Source: CAZWRN01 sp964636275
Lineage (GTDB): Bacteria > Patescibacteriota > Microgenomatia > Daviesbacterales > UBA10151
Length of the DNA stretch: 60,494 nt
Assembly (NCBI GenBank): GCA_964636275.1
Contig: CAZWRN010000005.1
Location: forward strand, 1 to 60,494
Direction of reading: 5' to 3'
The notes beneath the pieces are model-generated. The model was not told the DNA's origin. It made no database searches and worked only from the letters and a program-made list of their open reading frames with translations. This document shows, piece after piece, positions 20,001 through 26,277 of this stretch. Numbering within the stretch: position 1 is the stretch's first letter; each line of letters starts with the position of its first letter. Made by a program: the position numbers and the translations under genes.

Positions 20001-20719
20001 CGGATATTACACAGGGTTTGCCACGTGTTGAAGAGCTGTATGAGGCACGGGTACCAAAAGCAGTGGCCCCAATTGCTGAAATTGCAGGTAAAGTAACCAT
20101 CTCAGAAACTGAAGAAGGTACAGTAGTTCGGGTTCGCACAACATCTAAACCTCATACTGAGAGAGAATACGCTATTCCAAAAAATGCGACCTTACTGGTA
20201 AATGATGGTGACACTATCGAAGCTGGTACTCAAATAATTGGTGGTCATTTGGATATTAGAGAAGTTTTGCGAATTCAGGGGCTACGAGCAGCTCAGCGAT
20301 ATATCGTTGATGCAACTCGTGAAGTGTATGAATCTCAGGGTGTGCAGATCAACGAAAAGCATTTTGAAGTGATCGTACGAAAGATGTCTGATAAAGTTCG
20401 TGTTGAGTCACAAGGTGATACAGTATTGCTTCCAGGTGAAGTAATCAACCGAACCAAATTTGAAGAAGAAAACACTCGGATTTTGGCTGAAGGTGGTGAA
20501 CCAGCAACTGCTGCAGTGATCATCTTGGGTATTACCAGAGCTTCACTTCAGACTGAAAGCTTCTTGTCAGCTGCCTCATTCGTTGAGACAACTACAGTCC
20601 TTTCAGAGGCTGCAACTACTGGAAAGATTGATAAGTTGCTTGGATTGAAAGAAAATGTTATTATAGGACGTCTGATACCTACGAGCGAAGATAGAGCGAA
20701 GCTCAACCAAGTTGCTTAG
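17027..20719 (+). CDS. rpoC: DNA-directed RNA polymerase beta prime subunit
   Basis: A 1230-residue beta prime subunit. The N-terminal zinc site (CYCGKYKR and CDKCGVEV) begins at residue 61. The magnesium-binding active site NADFDGDQM starts at residue 540. The second zinc site uses the Cys in IEDCNTT and CDSKYGLCAACYG (from residue 937). Residues about 141-239 form a Gln/Glu/Lys-rich coiled coil placed between FASYLV and the LISEDEYSKL segment, where E. coli has only a short linker. The gene ends GRLIPTSEDRAKLNQVA with unusual codons (ATA, AGC, GCG, ACG, stop TAG), and a synonymous copy of this end lies downstream. Confidence 0.98.
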   Translation: MQNNLVDFNALQVLIASPEQVRSWSFGEVTRPETINYRTLKAEKDGLFAENIFGPTKDWECYCGKYKRIRYRGVICDKCGVEVTQSKVRRERMGHITLATPVAHIWFVKGAPSKLSLILDLTMKNLEAVIYFASYLVISVDADAKAKAIESLQKQLDAKQEESKKNLEKQIAELEKTQEDASKELKKKITDNEKFELAASESQLQSRMQIAKLREQNQVEQGQLEEIYKTVTELVKSIAPSKLISEDEYSKLFEYDVAEFLKVGMGAESLLEVLSTIDLDKLAADLRLEVSKSSGQRHIKATKRLRLIEGMRSAKVNPAWMIMSVLPVLPPDLRPMVQLPGGRFATSDLNDLYRRVINRNNRLKRLINLGAPEIILRNEKRMLQEAVDSLIDTTNRTTRRAGTHQLRSLSEMLRGKQGRFRQNLLGKRVDYSGRSVIIVGPKLKLHQVGLPKEMALEMFKPFVLRELISRGLASNVKGAKNVLEFRPPEVWDILEEVIKDHPVLINRAPTLHRLGIQAFFPVLIDGNAIQIHPCICAGFNADFDGDQMAVHVPLSEKAKEEAKNLMMAKENILRPSNSSPINVPNREMALGSYYVTSVDKTFELGEKVYGEQDAVFAYQMGELNLRALIKVAMKGDVVETTVGRIIFNSFLPEQLRFVNETINNSGIAKIIMKAFKQFPKDEVAKLIDDIKEFGFWGATISGLSVGIFDNNIISEKRDLIANGDKEILEIEENLAKGLITDEERRALAQEVWTRVGDEIVRKTIAAIPSDSPIEIIMRSGGARATTAQIAQTAGMRGFSVDPTGKIVELPTKSNYREGLGVFEYFTSCRGARKGVADRAIRTADAGYLTRRLVDVSHDVIIRIEDCNTTNGTVLEVPKNNPGQVSTRFLGRKVVGKVVDAKTKKTIIEDGAFIEEAEVDVLASADVEEITVRTPLTCDSKYGLCAACYGLDLSSRKPVELGTPVGVIAAQAIGEPGTQLTMRTFHSGGVVGADITQGLPRVEELYEARVPKAVAPIAEIAGKVTISETEEGTVVRVRTTSKPHTEREYAIPKNATLLVNDGDTIEAGTQIIGGHLDIREVLRIQGLRAAQRYIVDATREVYESQGVQINEKHFEVIVRKMSDKVRVESQGDTVLLPGEVINRTKFEEENTRILAEGGEPATAAVIILGITRASLQTESFLSAASFVETTTVLSEAATTGKIDKLLGLKENVIIGRLIPTSEDRAKLNQVA

Positions 20720-20737
20720 GTATTAGATCAGACGTCC
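20666..20737 (+). repeat. Inverted repeat spanning the rpoC stop codon
   Basis: GGACGTCTGATACCTA (20666-20681, inside the last rpoC codons) is the inverse complement of TAGGT (20717-20721) plus ATCAGACGTCC (20727-20737), with a 5-nt bulge at 20722-20726. The stem totals 16 bp. There is no T-run after it, so it is not an ordinary terminator. Confidence 0.7.
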
Positions 20738-20768
20738 TTAACCTTGAGGTTTGTAAAAACCGAAAGGA

Positions 20769-20828
20769 GTTATAGGTCGACTAATTCCAACAAGTGAAGA
20801 TCGAGCAAAGCTCAATCAAGTAGCTTAA
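20769..20828 (+). pseudogene. Synonymously recoded duplicate of the rpoC 3' end
   Basis: The 20 codons GTT...TAA read VIGRLIPTSEDRAKLNQVA then stop, repeating the end of RpoC. Against the 54 nt of 20666-20719 there are 12 differences and every one is synonymous, the stop included (TAG versus TAA). The codons here (CGA, CCA, ACA, ATT) fit the rest of rpoC better than those in the gene itself. No start codon or longer homology precedes it. I read it as a displaced original gene end. Confidence 0.8.
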
Positions 20829-20840
20829 TGGTTTAGAACA

Positions 20841-20884
20841 CTGCAAAGTTTTTTAACTTTGTAGAGTAATCGCCTAAAAGCGAT
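20841..20884 (+). other. Two hairpins upstream of rpsL
   Basis: CTGCAAAGTT (20841-20850), loop TTTT, AACTTTGTAG (20855-20864) form a 10-bp stem with one G-U pair. ATCGC (20869-20873), loop CTAAAA, GCGAT (20880-20884) form a second. Neither has a clear following T-run. They could mark mRNA processing or S12/S7 feedback, but nothing here decides this. Confidence 0.4.
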
Positions 20885-20957
20885 GAAGGGTTTTTTAGAA
20901 TTACTTTTGTATTCTTCAGATCCTTCATTTGCTTTCAGAAAATTAGGAAATTATAAA

Positions 20958-21380
20958 ATGCCGACGATTAATCAATTAGTTAAAAAAGGACGATCAAAAG
21001 TAGTCAAGAAAGTGAAGGCTACCGCTTTGCGACGTTCTTACAACGGATTACACCGGGTTTATAGCAGTACATCAAATCCTCAAAAACGGGGAGTTGTGAC
21101 ATTGGTTCGAACTATGACTCCAAAGAAACCTAACTCAGCTTTGCGAAAAGTGGCTAGAGTCCGACTTTCCAACCGTACTGAGGTAACAGCCTACATTCAG
21201 GGGATTGGGCATGATTTAGCTGAGCACGGTATCGTTTTAGTTCGAGGCGGACGTGTTAAAGATTTGCCAGGTGTGAAATACCATTTAGTACGAGGCAAGC
21301 TCGATTTGGGTGGAGTTCAAAAACGAACAACCTCCAGATCAAAATATGGTGCTAAAAAACCAATGGCTAAAGCAGCCTAA
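20958..21380 (+). CDS. rpsL: 30S ribosomal protein S12 (uS12)
   Basis: A 140-residue uS12 of the decoding centre. It begins PTINQLVKKGRSK, carries the loop TPKKPNSALRKVAR and the signature GGRVKDLPGVKYH, and ends with a basic tail. An ATG 75 nt upstream at 20883 is in frame, but the extension it gives is unlike any S12, and ATG 20958 has AGGAAA upstream, so the shorter start is used. A segment near residues 20-30 (YNGLHRVYSSTSN) differs from the usual sequence. It is probably cotranscribed with rpoBC and rpsG. Confidence 0.97.
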   Translation: MPTINQLVKKGRSKVVKKVKATALRRSYNGLHRVYSSTSNPQKRGVVTLVRTMTPKKPNSALRKVARVRLSNRTEVTAYIQGIGHDLAEHGIVLVRGGRVKDLPGVKYHLVRGKLDLGGVQKRTTSRSKYGAKKPMAKAA

Positions 21381-21507
21381 AAGAAAGGAATAACCAAGAA
21401 ACAAGATACAAGTACCAAACAAAAACCATTTAATCAATTAAATAATTATTAAATTGAAAATTGTTTGGAGAACTTGAATAATTGGAAACTTGATTAATTA
21501 ACTAAAA
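21381..21507 (+). repeat. Fold-back word-repeat spacer, rpsL-rpsG
   Basis: First arm ACAAGTACCAAACAA and second arm TTGTTTGGAGAACTTG surround an AT-rich core with CAATTAAATAATTATTAAATTG-like symmetry (only the ends match). It uses the same AAGAAACAAGATA words as the rpoB-rpoC spacer. The second arm abuts the rpsG start. Confidence 0.55.
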
Positions 21508-21981
21508 ATGCGAGGAAGAAAAGCAATCAAACGAATAGCTCTGCCAGATCCGATCTATAACAGTCGGGTTTTGACCAAGCTGATAAATAAAATTATGTTG
21601 GATGGTAAAAAAACCATTGCGCAATCTTTGGTTTATAAAGCTATGGCCGAGATTGAAAAATCTGGTAAAAATCCTATGACTGTCTTTGATACAGCCATGG
21701 CTAATATCTCTCCAAAAATGGAAGTTCGACCACGACGAGTTGGTGGTGCTTCTTATCAGGTACCAGTTGAAGTAAGAGGAGATCGAAAAGAATCGTTAGC
21801 AATTCGATGGTTGGTAGACGCTGCTCGAAAAAGAGGTAATGGTCAGTACAAAACATTTGCCGCTAAGCTGGCAGCTGAGATCCAAGATGCAGCAAATGGT
21901 GCAGGAGCTGCTGTACGAAAGAAAGAAGATACATTGAGAATGGCGGAGGCGAATAAAGCTTTTGCCCACTTCAGATGGTAA
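21508..21981 (+). CDS. rpsG: 30S ribosomal protein S7 (uS7)
   Basis: A 157-residue uS7 that nucleates assembly of the 30S head. It starts MRGRKAIKR and contains the signature KLINKIMLDGKKTIAQ, MEVRPRRVGGASYQVP and RWLVDAARKRG, and ends EANKAFAHFRW. The last codons (GCG GAG GCG ... GCC CAC) depart from the A/T-ending codons of the rest of the gene, and a synonymous copy of the end follows 36 nt after the stop. A terminator follows at 22079, which closes the rpoB-rpsG unit. Confidence 0.97.
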   Translation: MRGRKAIKRIALPDPIYNSRVLTKLINKIMLDGKKTIAQSLVYKAMAEIEKSGKNPMTVFDTAMANISPKMEVRPRRVGGASYQVPVEVRGDRKESLAIRWLVDAARKRGNGQYKTFAAKLAAEIQDAANGAGAAVRKKEDTLRMAEANKAFAHFRW

Positions 21982-22001
21982 GCTAGTGGTGCAAAACCTT
22001 T
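21955..22001 (+). repeat. Inverted repeat spanning the rpsG stop codon
   Basis: AAAGCTTTTGCCCAC (21955-21969, last rpsG codons) pairs with GTGGTGCAAAACCTTT (21986-22001), 14 bp with one C-C mismatch and one bulged T. The stop TAA at 21979-21981 is in the loop. The arrangement matches the one at the rpoC stop. Confidence 0.65.
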
Positions 22002-22016
22002 GATTTCTCCTTCGTC

Positions 22017-22049
22017 GAAATTAAAGCCTTCGCGCATTTCCGCTGGTAA
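22017..22049 (+). pseudogene. Synonymously recoded duplicate of the rpsG 3' end
   Basis: The frame reads E-I-KAFAHFRW-stop, repeating the rpsG terminus KAFAHFRW. In these eight codons plus stop five codons differ from the gene (GCT/GCC, TTT/TTC, GCC/GCG, CAC/CAT, AGA/CGC), all synonymous. Upstream the match fades after GAA (E). The copy is flanked by GAAATT (22017-22022) and AATTTC (22049-22054). It has no start of its own. Confidence 0.7.
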
Positions 22050-22078
22050 ATTTCTTTTACAACTGGATCAAGTATCCT

Positions 22079-22100
22079 AAGCCTCCTTGTGGGGCTTTTT
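22079..22100 (+). terminator. Rho-independent terminator after rpsG
   Basis: AAGCC-T-CC (22079-22086), loop TTGT, GGGGCTT (22091-22097) and a run of T to 22100. It lies after the displaced rpsG end and before the promoter of the next gene. Confidence 0.75.
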
Positions 22101-22182
22101 ATTTGTTCAAACAAGTCAGGTTGGTGTCCGGACATTCCAAGATTTATACTATAAAATGTAAGATATAATTCTGGTTTATAAG

Positions 22183-22211
22183 TTGACTTTTTTTGAAGCA
22201 CAAGGTAAGAT
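22183..22211 (+). promoter_or_regulatory. Promoter of the GreA-N gene
   Basis: TTGACT at 22183-22188, a 17-nt spacer and TAAGAT at 22206-22211. The start point should be near 22218, about 19 nt before a terminator-like hairpin. Confidence 0.65.
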
Positions 22212-22236
22212 TTACATTCCTAAACAGGTTACTGAG

Positions 22237-22255
22237 ACCCCGAATAGGGGTTTTT
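22237..22255 (+). terminator. Terminator-like hairpin in the GreA-N leader
   Basis: ACCCC (22237-22241), loop GAATA, GGGGT (22247-22251), T-run to 22255. It lies between promoter and ATG 22277, so it is a possible attenuator. Confidence 0.65.
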
Positions 22256-22276
22256 GCTTGTTAGGACAATCTAATT

Positions 22277-22537
22277 ATGACTAAGCCAATTGACGAAAAA
22301 TTACTCCGACAAAAGCTGGAGATGTGGACAAAAAAAGTTAACGATCTAGAAAAAGAATATGAAGTAACCATGGTTGCTCGAGGTGAAGCGGCTCGTGAAG
22401 GTGATTTGCGAGAAAATGCCGCTTATCAGATGTTGACTGAAAAAGGTGAATTCATTTCAGCTCAAATTGGAAACACTAAAAAGATTATTGTCGAATTAAA
22501 ATCCCAGCTAGGTGAAGAGTTGTCCGAAGTCGCTTAG
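22277..22537 (+). CDS. Stand-alone GreA/GreB N-terminal coiled-coil protein
   Basis: An 86-residue protein equal to the N-terminal coiled coil of GreA transcript-cleavage factors. The tip motif GDLRENAAY at 42-50 keeps the acidic pair D43 and E46, which in GreA enters the polymerase secondary channel and positions the metal ion. The C-terminal FKBP-like domain that anchors GreA to polymerase (about 75 residues) is missing; the gene ends cleanly with LGEELSEVA and a TAG stop. It has its own promoter and lies beside rpoBC and fusA. It may be a minimal cleavage factor or a GreA antagonist like Gfh1 or DksA-type channel proteins. TTAGGA provides the ribosome-binding site. Confidence 0.8.
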   Translation: MTKPIDEKLLRQKLEMWTKKVNDLEKEYEVTMVARGEAAREGDLRENAAYQMLTEKGEFISAQIGNTKKIIVELKSQLGEELSEVA

Positions 22538-22553
22538 CTGATATAGTTTGTGA

Positions 22554-22582
22554 TTGACTTGAAGCTAAATTTAGGTTAATAT
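22554..22582 (+). promoter_or_regulatory. fusA promoter
   Basis: TTGACT at 22554-22559, a 17-nt spacer and TAATAT at 22577-22582. Initiation is expected near 22589, directly in front of a hairpin. Confidence 0.72.
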
Positions 22583-22590
22583 ACCCGTAT

Positions 22591-22614
22591 AAGTCCTCTG
22601 AGGAGGATTTTTTT
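22591..22614 (+). terminator. Terminator-like hairpin in the fusA leader
   Basis: AAGTCCTC (22591-22598), loop TGAG, GAGGATTT (22603-22610), with T through 22614. Five strong pairs are extended by a G-U and two A-U pairs. The AGGAGG inside it (22601-22606) is 19 nt from ATG 22626, too far to be a normal ribosome-binding site. Confidence 0.65.
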
Positions 22615-22625
22615 ATAATCAAGAT

Positions 22626-24767
22626 ATGGCATCACAAAATAAAACAAAAAGAGATTTTCCATTAAATCAAATCCGCAATATCGGTATTATTGCGCATATT
22701 GACGCCGGTAAAACAACTACGACTGAACGAATCCTTTTCTACACTGGTCGAACCTACAAAATTGGGGATATTGACGATGGTACAACTACTACTGACTGGA
22801 TGGAGCAAGAAAAAGAACGAGGTATTACTATCGTATCAGCGGCTATCACTACATTTTGGACTCCAAAGAGTGGTCCTTTTAAAGATCAAGAATTTCGAAT
22901 CAATTTGATCGATACTCCAGGTCACGTCGATTTTACTGTTGAAGTAGAGCGATCACTCCGTGTACTTGATGGGGGTGTAATCGTTTTGGATTCAGCTTCA
23001 GGTGTTCAGTCACAGACTGAAACTGTCTGGAGGCAAGCTGATAAATATGGAGTTCCTCTGATTGCTTTTTCCAACAAAATGGACGTTTTGGGTGCTGACT
23101 TTTTAGGAACTATTCAATCTGCTCGTGATCGGCTTGGTGCAAATGCATTAGCTTACAACTTACCAATTGGATCTGAAAATGATTTTAAAGGAATTGTTGA
23201 CCTTTTGACTAAGAAGGCCTTTATTTGGCTGGGGGATGAAACCGGCGCTAAATTTGAGGAACGAGAAATTCCTGAAGATATGGTTTCAGAAGTTGAAAAA
23301 CACCGAGAAAAATTAGTTGAAGAAATTGCTGCAACCGATGAAGGTTTGATGGAAAAATATCTTAATGGGGAAGAGCTTTCGATCGATGAATTAAAAGCAG
23401 CTTTGCGACAAGCAGTAATCTCTAAAAAGATAGTCCCTGTTTTGGCTGGATCTTCTCTACGTAACAAAGGTGTTCAACCGATGCTTGATGCAGTTATGGA
23501 GTTTTTACCTTCTCCACAAGATATTCCAAGTGTAAAAGGTGTTATTCCTGAGACTGGTGAAGAAAGAACGCAAGAAAATACTAAAGATGCACCTTTGGGG
23601 GCTTTAGCCTTTAAAATTCAGATTGATCCACACGTTGGACGACTTACCTATGTTCGTGTTTATTCCGGAACCCTAAAAGCAGGATCAACTATTTATAACT
23701 CGACTAAACAGGTTAAAGAGCGAGTAGGTCGTGTGCTTTTAATGCACGCTAATGAACGGGAAGAGATTGATGAAGCCTACGCAGGAGAAATTGTGGCAGT
23801 GGTTGGTTTGAAAGATACTATCACTGGGGATTCATTGGTAAACGAAGGAAATCCATTAGTTTTGGAATCCATTACTTTTGCTGAGCCGGTGATTTCCCTG
23901 GCTATTGAACCAAAAACCAAATCTGATCAGGAAAAGTTGGCTTTAGCTTTACAACGACTGGCCGAAGAAGATCCAACATTCCGGGTTAAGGCTAACGCCG
24001 AGACCGGTCAAACCATCATTTCTGGAATGGGTGAGTTGCATCTGGAAATTATCGTGGATCGCATGAAGCGAGAGTTTAAAGTGGAAGCAAATATTGGTGA
24101 ACCACAAGTCGCTTATAAAGAGACGATTACCATGCCAGCTCAGGGTGAGGGTAAATACATCCGACAAACTGGTGGTCGAGGTCAATATGGTCACGCTATG
24201 ATTAAAATTGAGCCACTGCCACGAGGGACAGGACGTGAATTCATTTCCGAAGTTGTTGGGGGTAGGATCCCACGTGAATTTATCGCACCTATAGGCAAAG
24301 GTATTGAAGAAAAAGAGGATAGTGGATTGTTGGCTGGTTTCCCTGTTGTTGATGTCAAAGCGACTGTATATGATGGTTCATTCCATGATGTTGATTCTTC
24401 AGAGGTAGCCTTTAAGATCGCGGGAAGTATGGCTTTGGCTGATGCTGCGCAAAGAGCGGGATTGATCCTGCTTGAGCCAATTATGAAGGTTGAGGTTTCA
24501 ACACCTGAAGAGTTTATGGGGGACTTGATCGGTGACCTATCTTCAAAAAGAGCTCAAATTTTGGGGACTGAAAAACACGGAAATTCATCGATTATTAACG
24601 CTTTGGTTCCGTTAGCTGAATTGGGTGGGTATATAACGGCAATTAGATCGATGTCCCAAGGAAGAGCAACCGCTTATATTGAGCCATCTCATTATGAAGA
24701 GGTTCCCGCCAACATTACTCAAAAAGTTGTAGCTGCTTCTGGTTTTACGGGCCGAGTTGAACACTAG
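22626..24767 (+). CDS. fusA: Translation elongation factor G
   Basis: A 713-residue EF-G, the GTPase that drives translocation. G1 is AHIDAGKTTTTER (residues about 20-32), switch I contains RGITIVSAA, G3 is DTPGHVDF and G4 is NKMD. Domain IV has the loop GGRGQYGHA near residue 515, and the C-terminal domain ends ASGFTGRVEH. The length is normal, with no fused or missing domain. It has its own promoter and leader rather than being cotranscribed with rpsG, and no Shine-Dalgarno sequence at a normal distance. Confidence 0.98.
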   Translation: MASQNKTKRDFPLNQIRNIGIIAHIDAGKTTTTERILFYTGRTYKIGDIDDGTTTTDWMEQEKERGITIVSAAITTFWTPKSGPFKDQEFRINLIDTPGHVDFTVEVERSLRVLDGGVIVLDSASGVQSQTETVWRQADKYGVPLIAFSNKMDVLGADFLGTIQSARDRLGANALAYNLPIGSENDFKGIVDLLTKKAFIWLGDETGAKFEEREIPEDMVSEVEKHREKLVEEIAATDEGLMEKYLNGEELSIDELKAALRQAVISKKIVPVLAGSSLRNKGVQPMLDAVMEFLPSPQDIPSVKGVIPETGEERTQENTKDAPLGALAFKIQIDPHVGRLTYVRVYSGTLKAGSTIYNSTKQVKERVGRVLLMHANEREEIDEAYAGEIVAVVGLKDTITGDSLVNEGNPLVLESITFAEPVISLAIEPKTKSDQEKLALALQRLAEEDPTFRVKANAETGQTIISGMGELHLEIIVDRMKREFKVEANIGEPQVAYKETITMPAQGEGKYIRQTGGRGQYGHAMIKIEPLPRGTGREFISEVVGGRIPREFIAPIGKGIEEKEDSGLLAGFPVVDVKATVYDGSFHDVDSSEVAFKIAGSMALADAAQRAGLILLEPIMKVEVSTPEEFMGDLIGDLSSKRAQILGTEKHGNSSIINALVPLAELGGYITAIRSMSQGRATAYIEPSHYEEVPANITQKVVAASGFTGRVEH

Positions 24768-24834
24768 TACTATAGTATTTATTTAGATTATCCCCAAAAT
24801 AAGATTTTTAATATTTCTTTTTAAAACCAGTCTA

Positions 24835-24863
24835 TTGCATTTTAATTAAAGCTATAGTATATT
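24835..24863 (+). promoter_or_regulatory. tuf upstream promoter P1
   Basis: TTGCAT at 24835-24840, a 17-nt spacer and TATATT at 24858-24863. Its transcript would start at about 24870 and enter a terminator-like hairpin at once. Confidence 0.6.
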
Positions 24864-24871
24864 TACTAAAT

Positions 24872-24896
24872 CAGCTTGTATTTTGAGCTGTTTTTT
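24872..24896 (+). terminator. Terminator-like hairpin immediately after tuf P1
   Basis: CAGCT (24872-24876), nine-base loop, AGCTG (24886-24890) and six T (24891-24896). The stem is only 5 bp, so efficiency is uncertain. Confidence 0.5.
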
Positions 24897-24922
24897 CTTC
24901 GGACGTAGCTTAAAATAACCTA

Positions 24923-24951
24923 TTGACAAGCTAAGAAGAATACGGTAAATT
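24923..24951 (+). promoter_or_regulatory. tuf main promoter P2
   Basis: TTGACA at 24923-24928 (consensus), a 17-nt spacer and TAAATT at 24946-24951. Initiation near 24958 gives a leader of about 20 nt with AAGGTA before ATG 24979. Confidence 0.75.
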
Positions 24952-24978
24952 ATCAGAACCTAACAAGGTAATAAAATT

Positions 24979-26154
24979 ATGGCAACATTTGATAGATCAA
25001 AACCACACGTAAACGTCGGAACCATGGGTCACGTTGATCATGGAAAGACAACATTAACTTCAGCTATCACTAAAGTATTGGCTGATAAAGGAAAAGCAAC
25101 CTTCCGCGCTTATGAAGATATCGACGGTGCGCCTGAAGAAAAGGCTCGCGGTATTACCATCAACATTTCTCACCAAGAATACGAAACAGAAAAAAGACAT
25201 TATGCTCACATTGATATGCCTGGTCACGCTGACTATATCAAGAACATGATTACTGGTGCAGCTCAAACTGACGGTGCTATCTTGGTTGTATCAGCTCCAG
25301 ATGGACCAATGCCTCAGACCCGTGAGCATTTGCTTTTGGCTAAACAGGTTGGTGTACCAGCTATCGTTGTATACCTCAACAAGTGTGACATGGTTGATGA
25401 TGCTGAGCTTTTGGATTTGGTTGAAGAAGAAGTCCGAGATCTTTTGAAGAAATATGAATATGATCCAAATTCTCCTATTATCCGAGGATCAGCCAAAAAA
25501 GCTCTTGAAGGTGATGCAGATGCCGTAAAATCTATCGAAGATTTGATGAACGCTGTTGACGAATGGATTCCAACACCGGCTCGAGAAAAAGATAAACCAT
25601 TCCTGATGGCTGTTGAAGATGTTTTCTCTATTAAAGGCCGAGGAACAGTTGTTACTGGAAGAATTGAAAGAGGCGTTGTTAAAATCAACGAAGAAATTGA
25701 AATCGTTGGAATTAAACCTACTACTAAATCGGTTGTAACTGGTATTGAAATGTTCCACAAACAGCTTGATCAAGGTGAAGCTGGAGACAATGCAGGTGTA
25801 TTGCTTCGAGGTATTGAGAAAGATGATGTAGAAAGAGGACAGGTATTAGCAAAGCCAGGATCTATCACTCCTCACTCTGAATTTGAATCAGAAGTCTACA
25901 TTCTTTCTAAAGAAGAGGGTGGAAGACATACTCCATTCTTTAAAGGATACAGACCACAATTCTATATTCGAACAACAGATGTAACTGGTGAAGTAACTTT
26001 GCCAGAGGGTGTTGAAATGGCTATGCCAGGTGATACAGCTAAGTTTAATGTTAAGCTGATCACCCCAGTGGCTATGGAAGAAGGACTTCGATTTGCTATC
26101 CGCGAAGGTGGAAAAACAGTCGGAGCTGGAGTTATTACCAAAGTTGTAAAATAA
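24979..26154 (+). CDS. tuf: Translation elongation factor Tu
   Basis: A 391-residue EF-Tu that delivers aminoacyl-tRNA. G1 is GHVDHGKTTLTSA (residues about 17-29), switch I contains ARGITINISHQEYE, G3 is DMPGHADY and G4 is NKCDM. Domain II and III signatures VEDVFSIKGRGTVVTGR and HTPFFKGYRPQFYIRTTDV are intact. Switch I reads SHQEYETEKRHYAHI. It is a single gene here with two promoters and a strong terminator. TACCAAA (26136-26142) and TTTGGTA (26156-26162) form a weak hairpin across the stop codon. Confidence 0.98.
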   Translation: MATFDRSKPHVNVGTMGHVDHGKTTLTSAITKVLADKGKATFRAYEDIDGAPEEKARGITINISHQEYETEKRHYAHIDMPGHADYIKNMITGAAQTDGAILVVSAPDGPMPQTREHLLLAKQVGVPAIVVYLNKCDMVDDAELLDLVEEEVRDLLKKYEYDPNSPIIRGSAKKALEGDADAVKSIEDLMNAVDEWIPTPAREKDKPFLMAVEDVFSIKGRGTVVTGRIERGVVKINEEIEIVGIKPTTKSVVTGIEMFHKQLDQGEAGDNAGVLLRGIEKDDVERGQVLAKPGSITPHSEFESEVYILSKEEGGRHTPFFKGYRPQFYIRTTDVTGEVTLPEGVEMAMPGDTAKFNVKLITPVAMEEGLRFAIREGGKTVGAGVITKVVK

Positions 26155-26171
26155 ATTTGGTAGTCTTCAAT

Positions 26172-26196
26172 AAGGGGCCCGAAAGGCCCTTTTTTT
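26172..26196 (+). terminator. Rho-independent terminator after tuf
   Basis: AAGGGGCC (26172-26179), loop CGAAA, GGCCCTTT (26185-26192), part of a T-run of seven ending at 26196. One G-U pair in an otherwise perfect 8-bp stem. Confidence 0.85.
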
Positions 26197-26203
26197 GTGA
26201 ATA

Positions 26204-26233
26204 TAGCAATTTTGTGCCTAAGTGTGTTAGAAT
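26204..26233 (+). promoter_or_regulatory. rpsJ promoter (extended -10)
   Basis: TAGCAA at 26204-26209 is a weak -35. TAGAAT at 26228-26233 is preceded by TGT, so the box is of the extended -10 type, with an 18-nt spacer. The leader is about 38 nt. Confidence 0.55.
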
Positions 26234-26277
26234 ACATGCAGTTAAGAAGGCAGCACGTTAAAAGGAAGTGATTTTAT

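Noticed and set aside
20883..20957. N-terminal extension of rpsL from ATG 20883
   Set aside because: The added 25 residues match no S12, the ATG is inside a hairpin, and ATG 20958 has AGGAAA at a proper distance.
22601..22606. AGGAGG as the ribosome-binding site of fusA
   Set aside because: It is 19 nt from the ATG and within a stem followed by seven T; it is better explained as part of a terminator-like hairpin.
26136..26162. A third stop-spanning repeat at the end of tuf, like those of rpoC and rpsG
   Set aside because: TACCAAA / TTTGGTA is only 7 bp and no displaced copy of the tuf end follows, so chance is a fair explanation.
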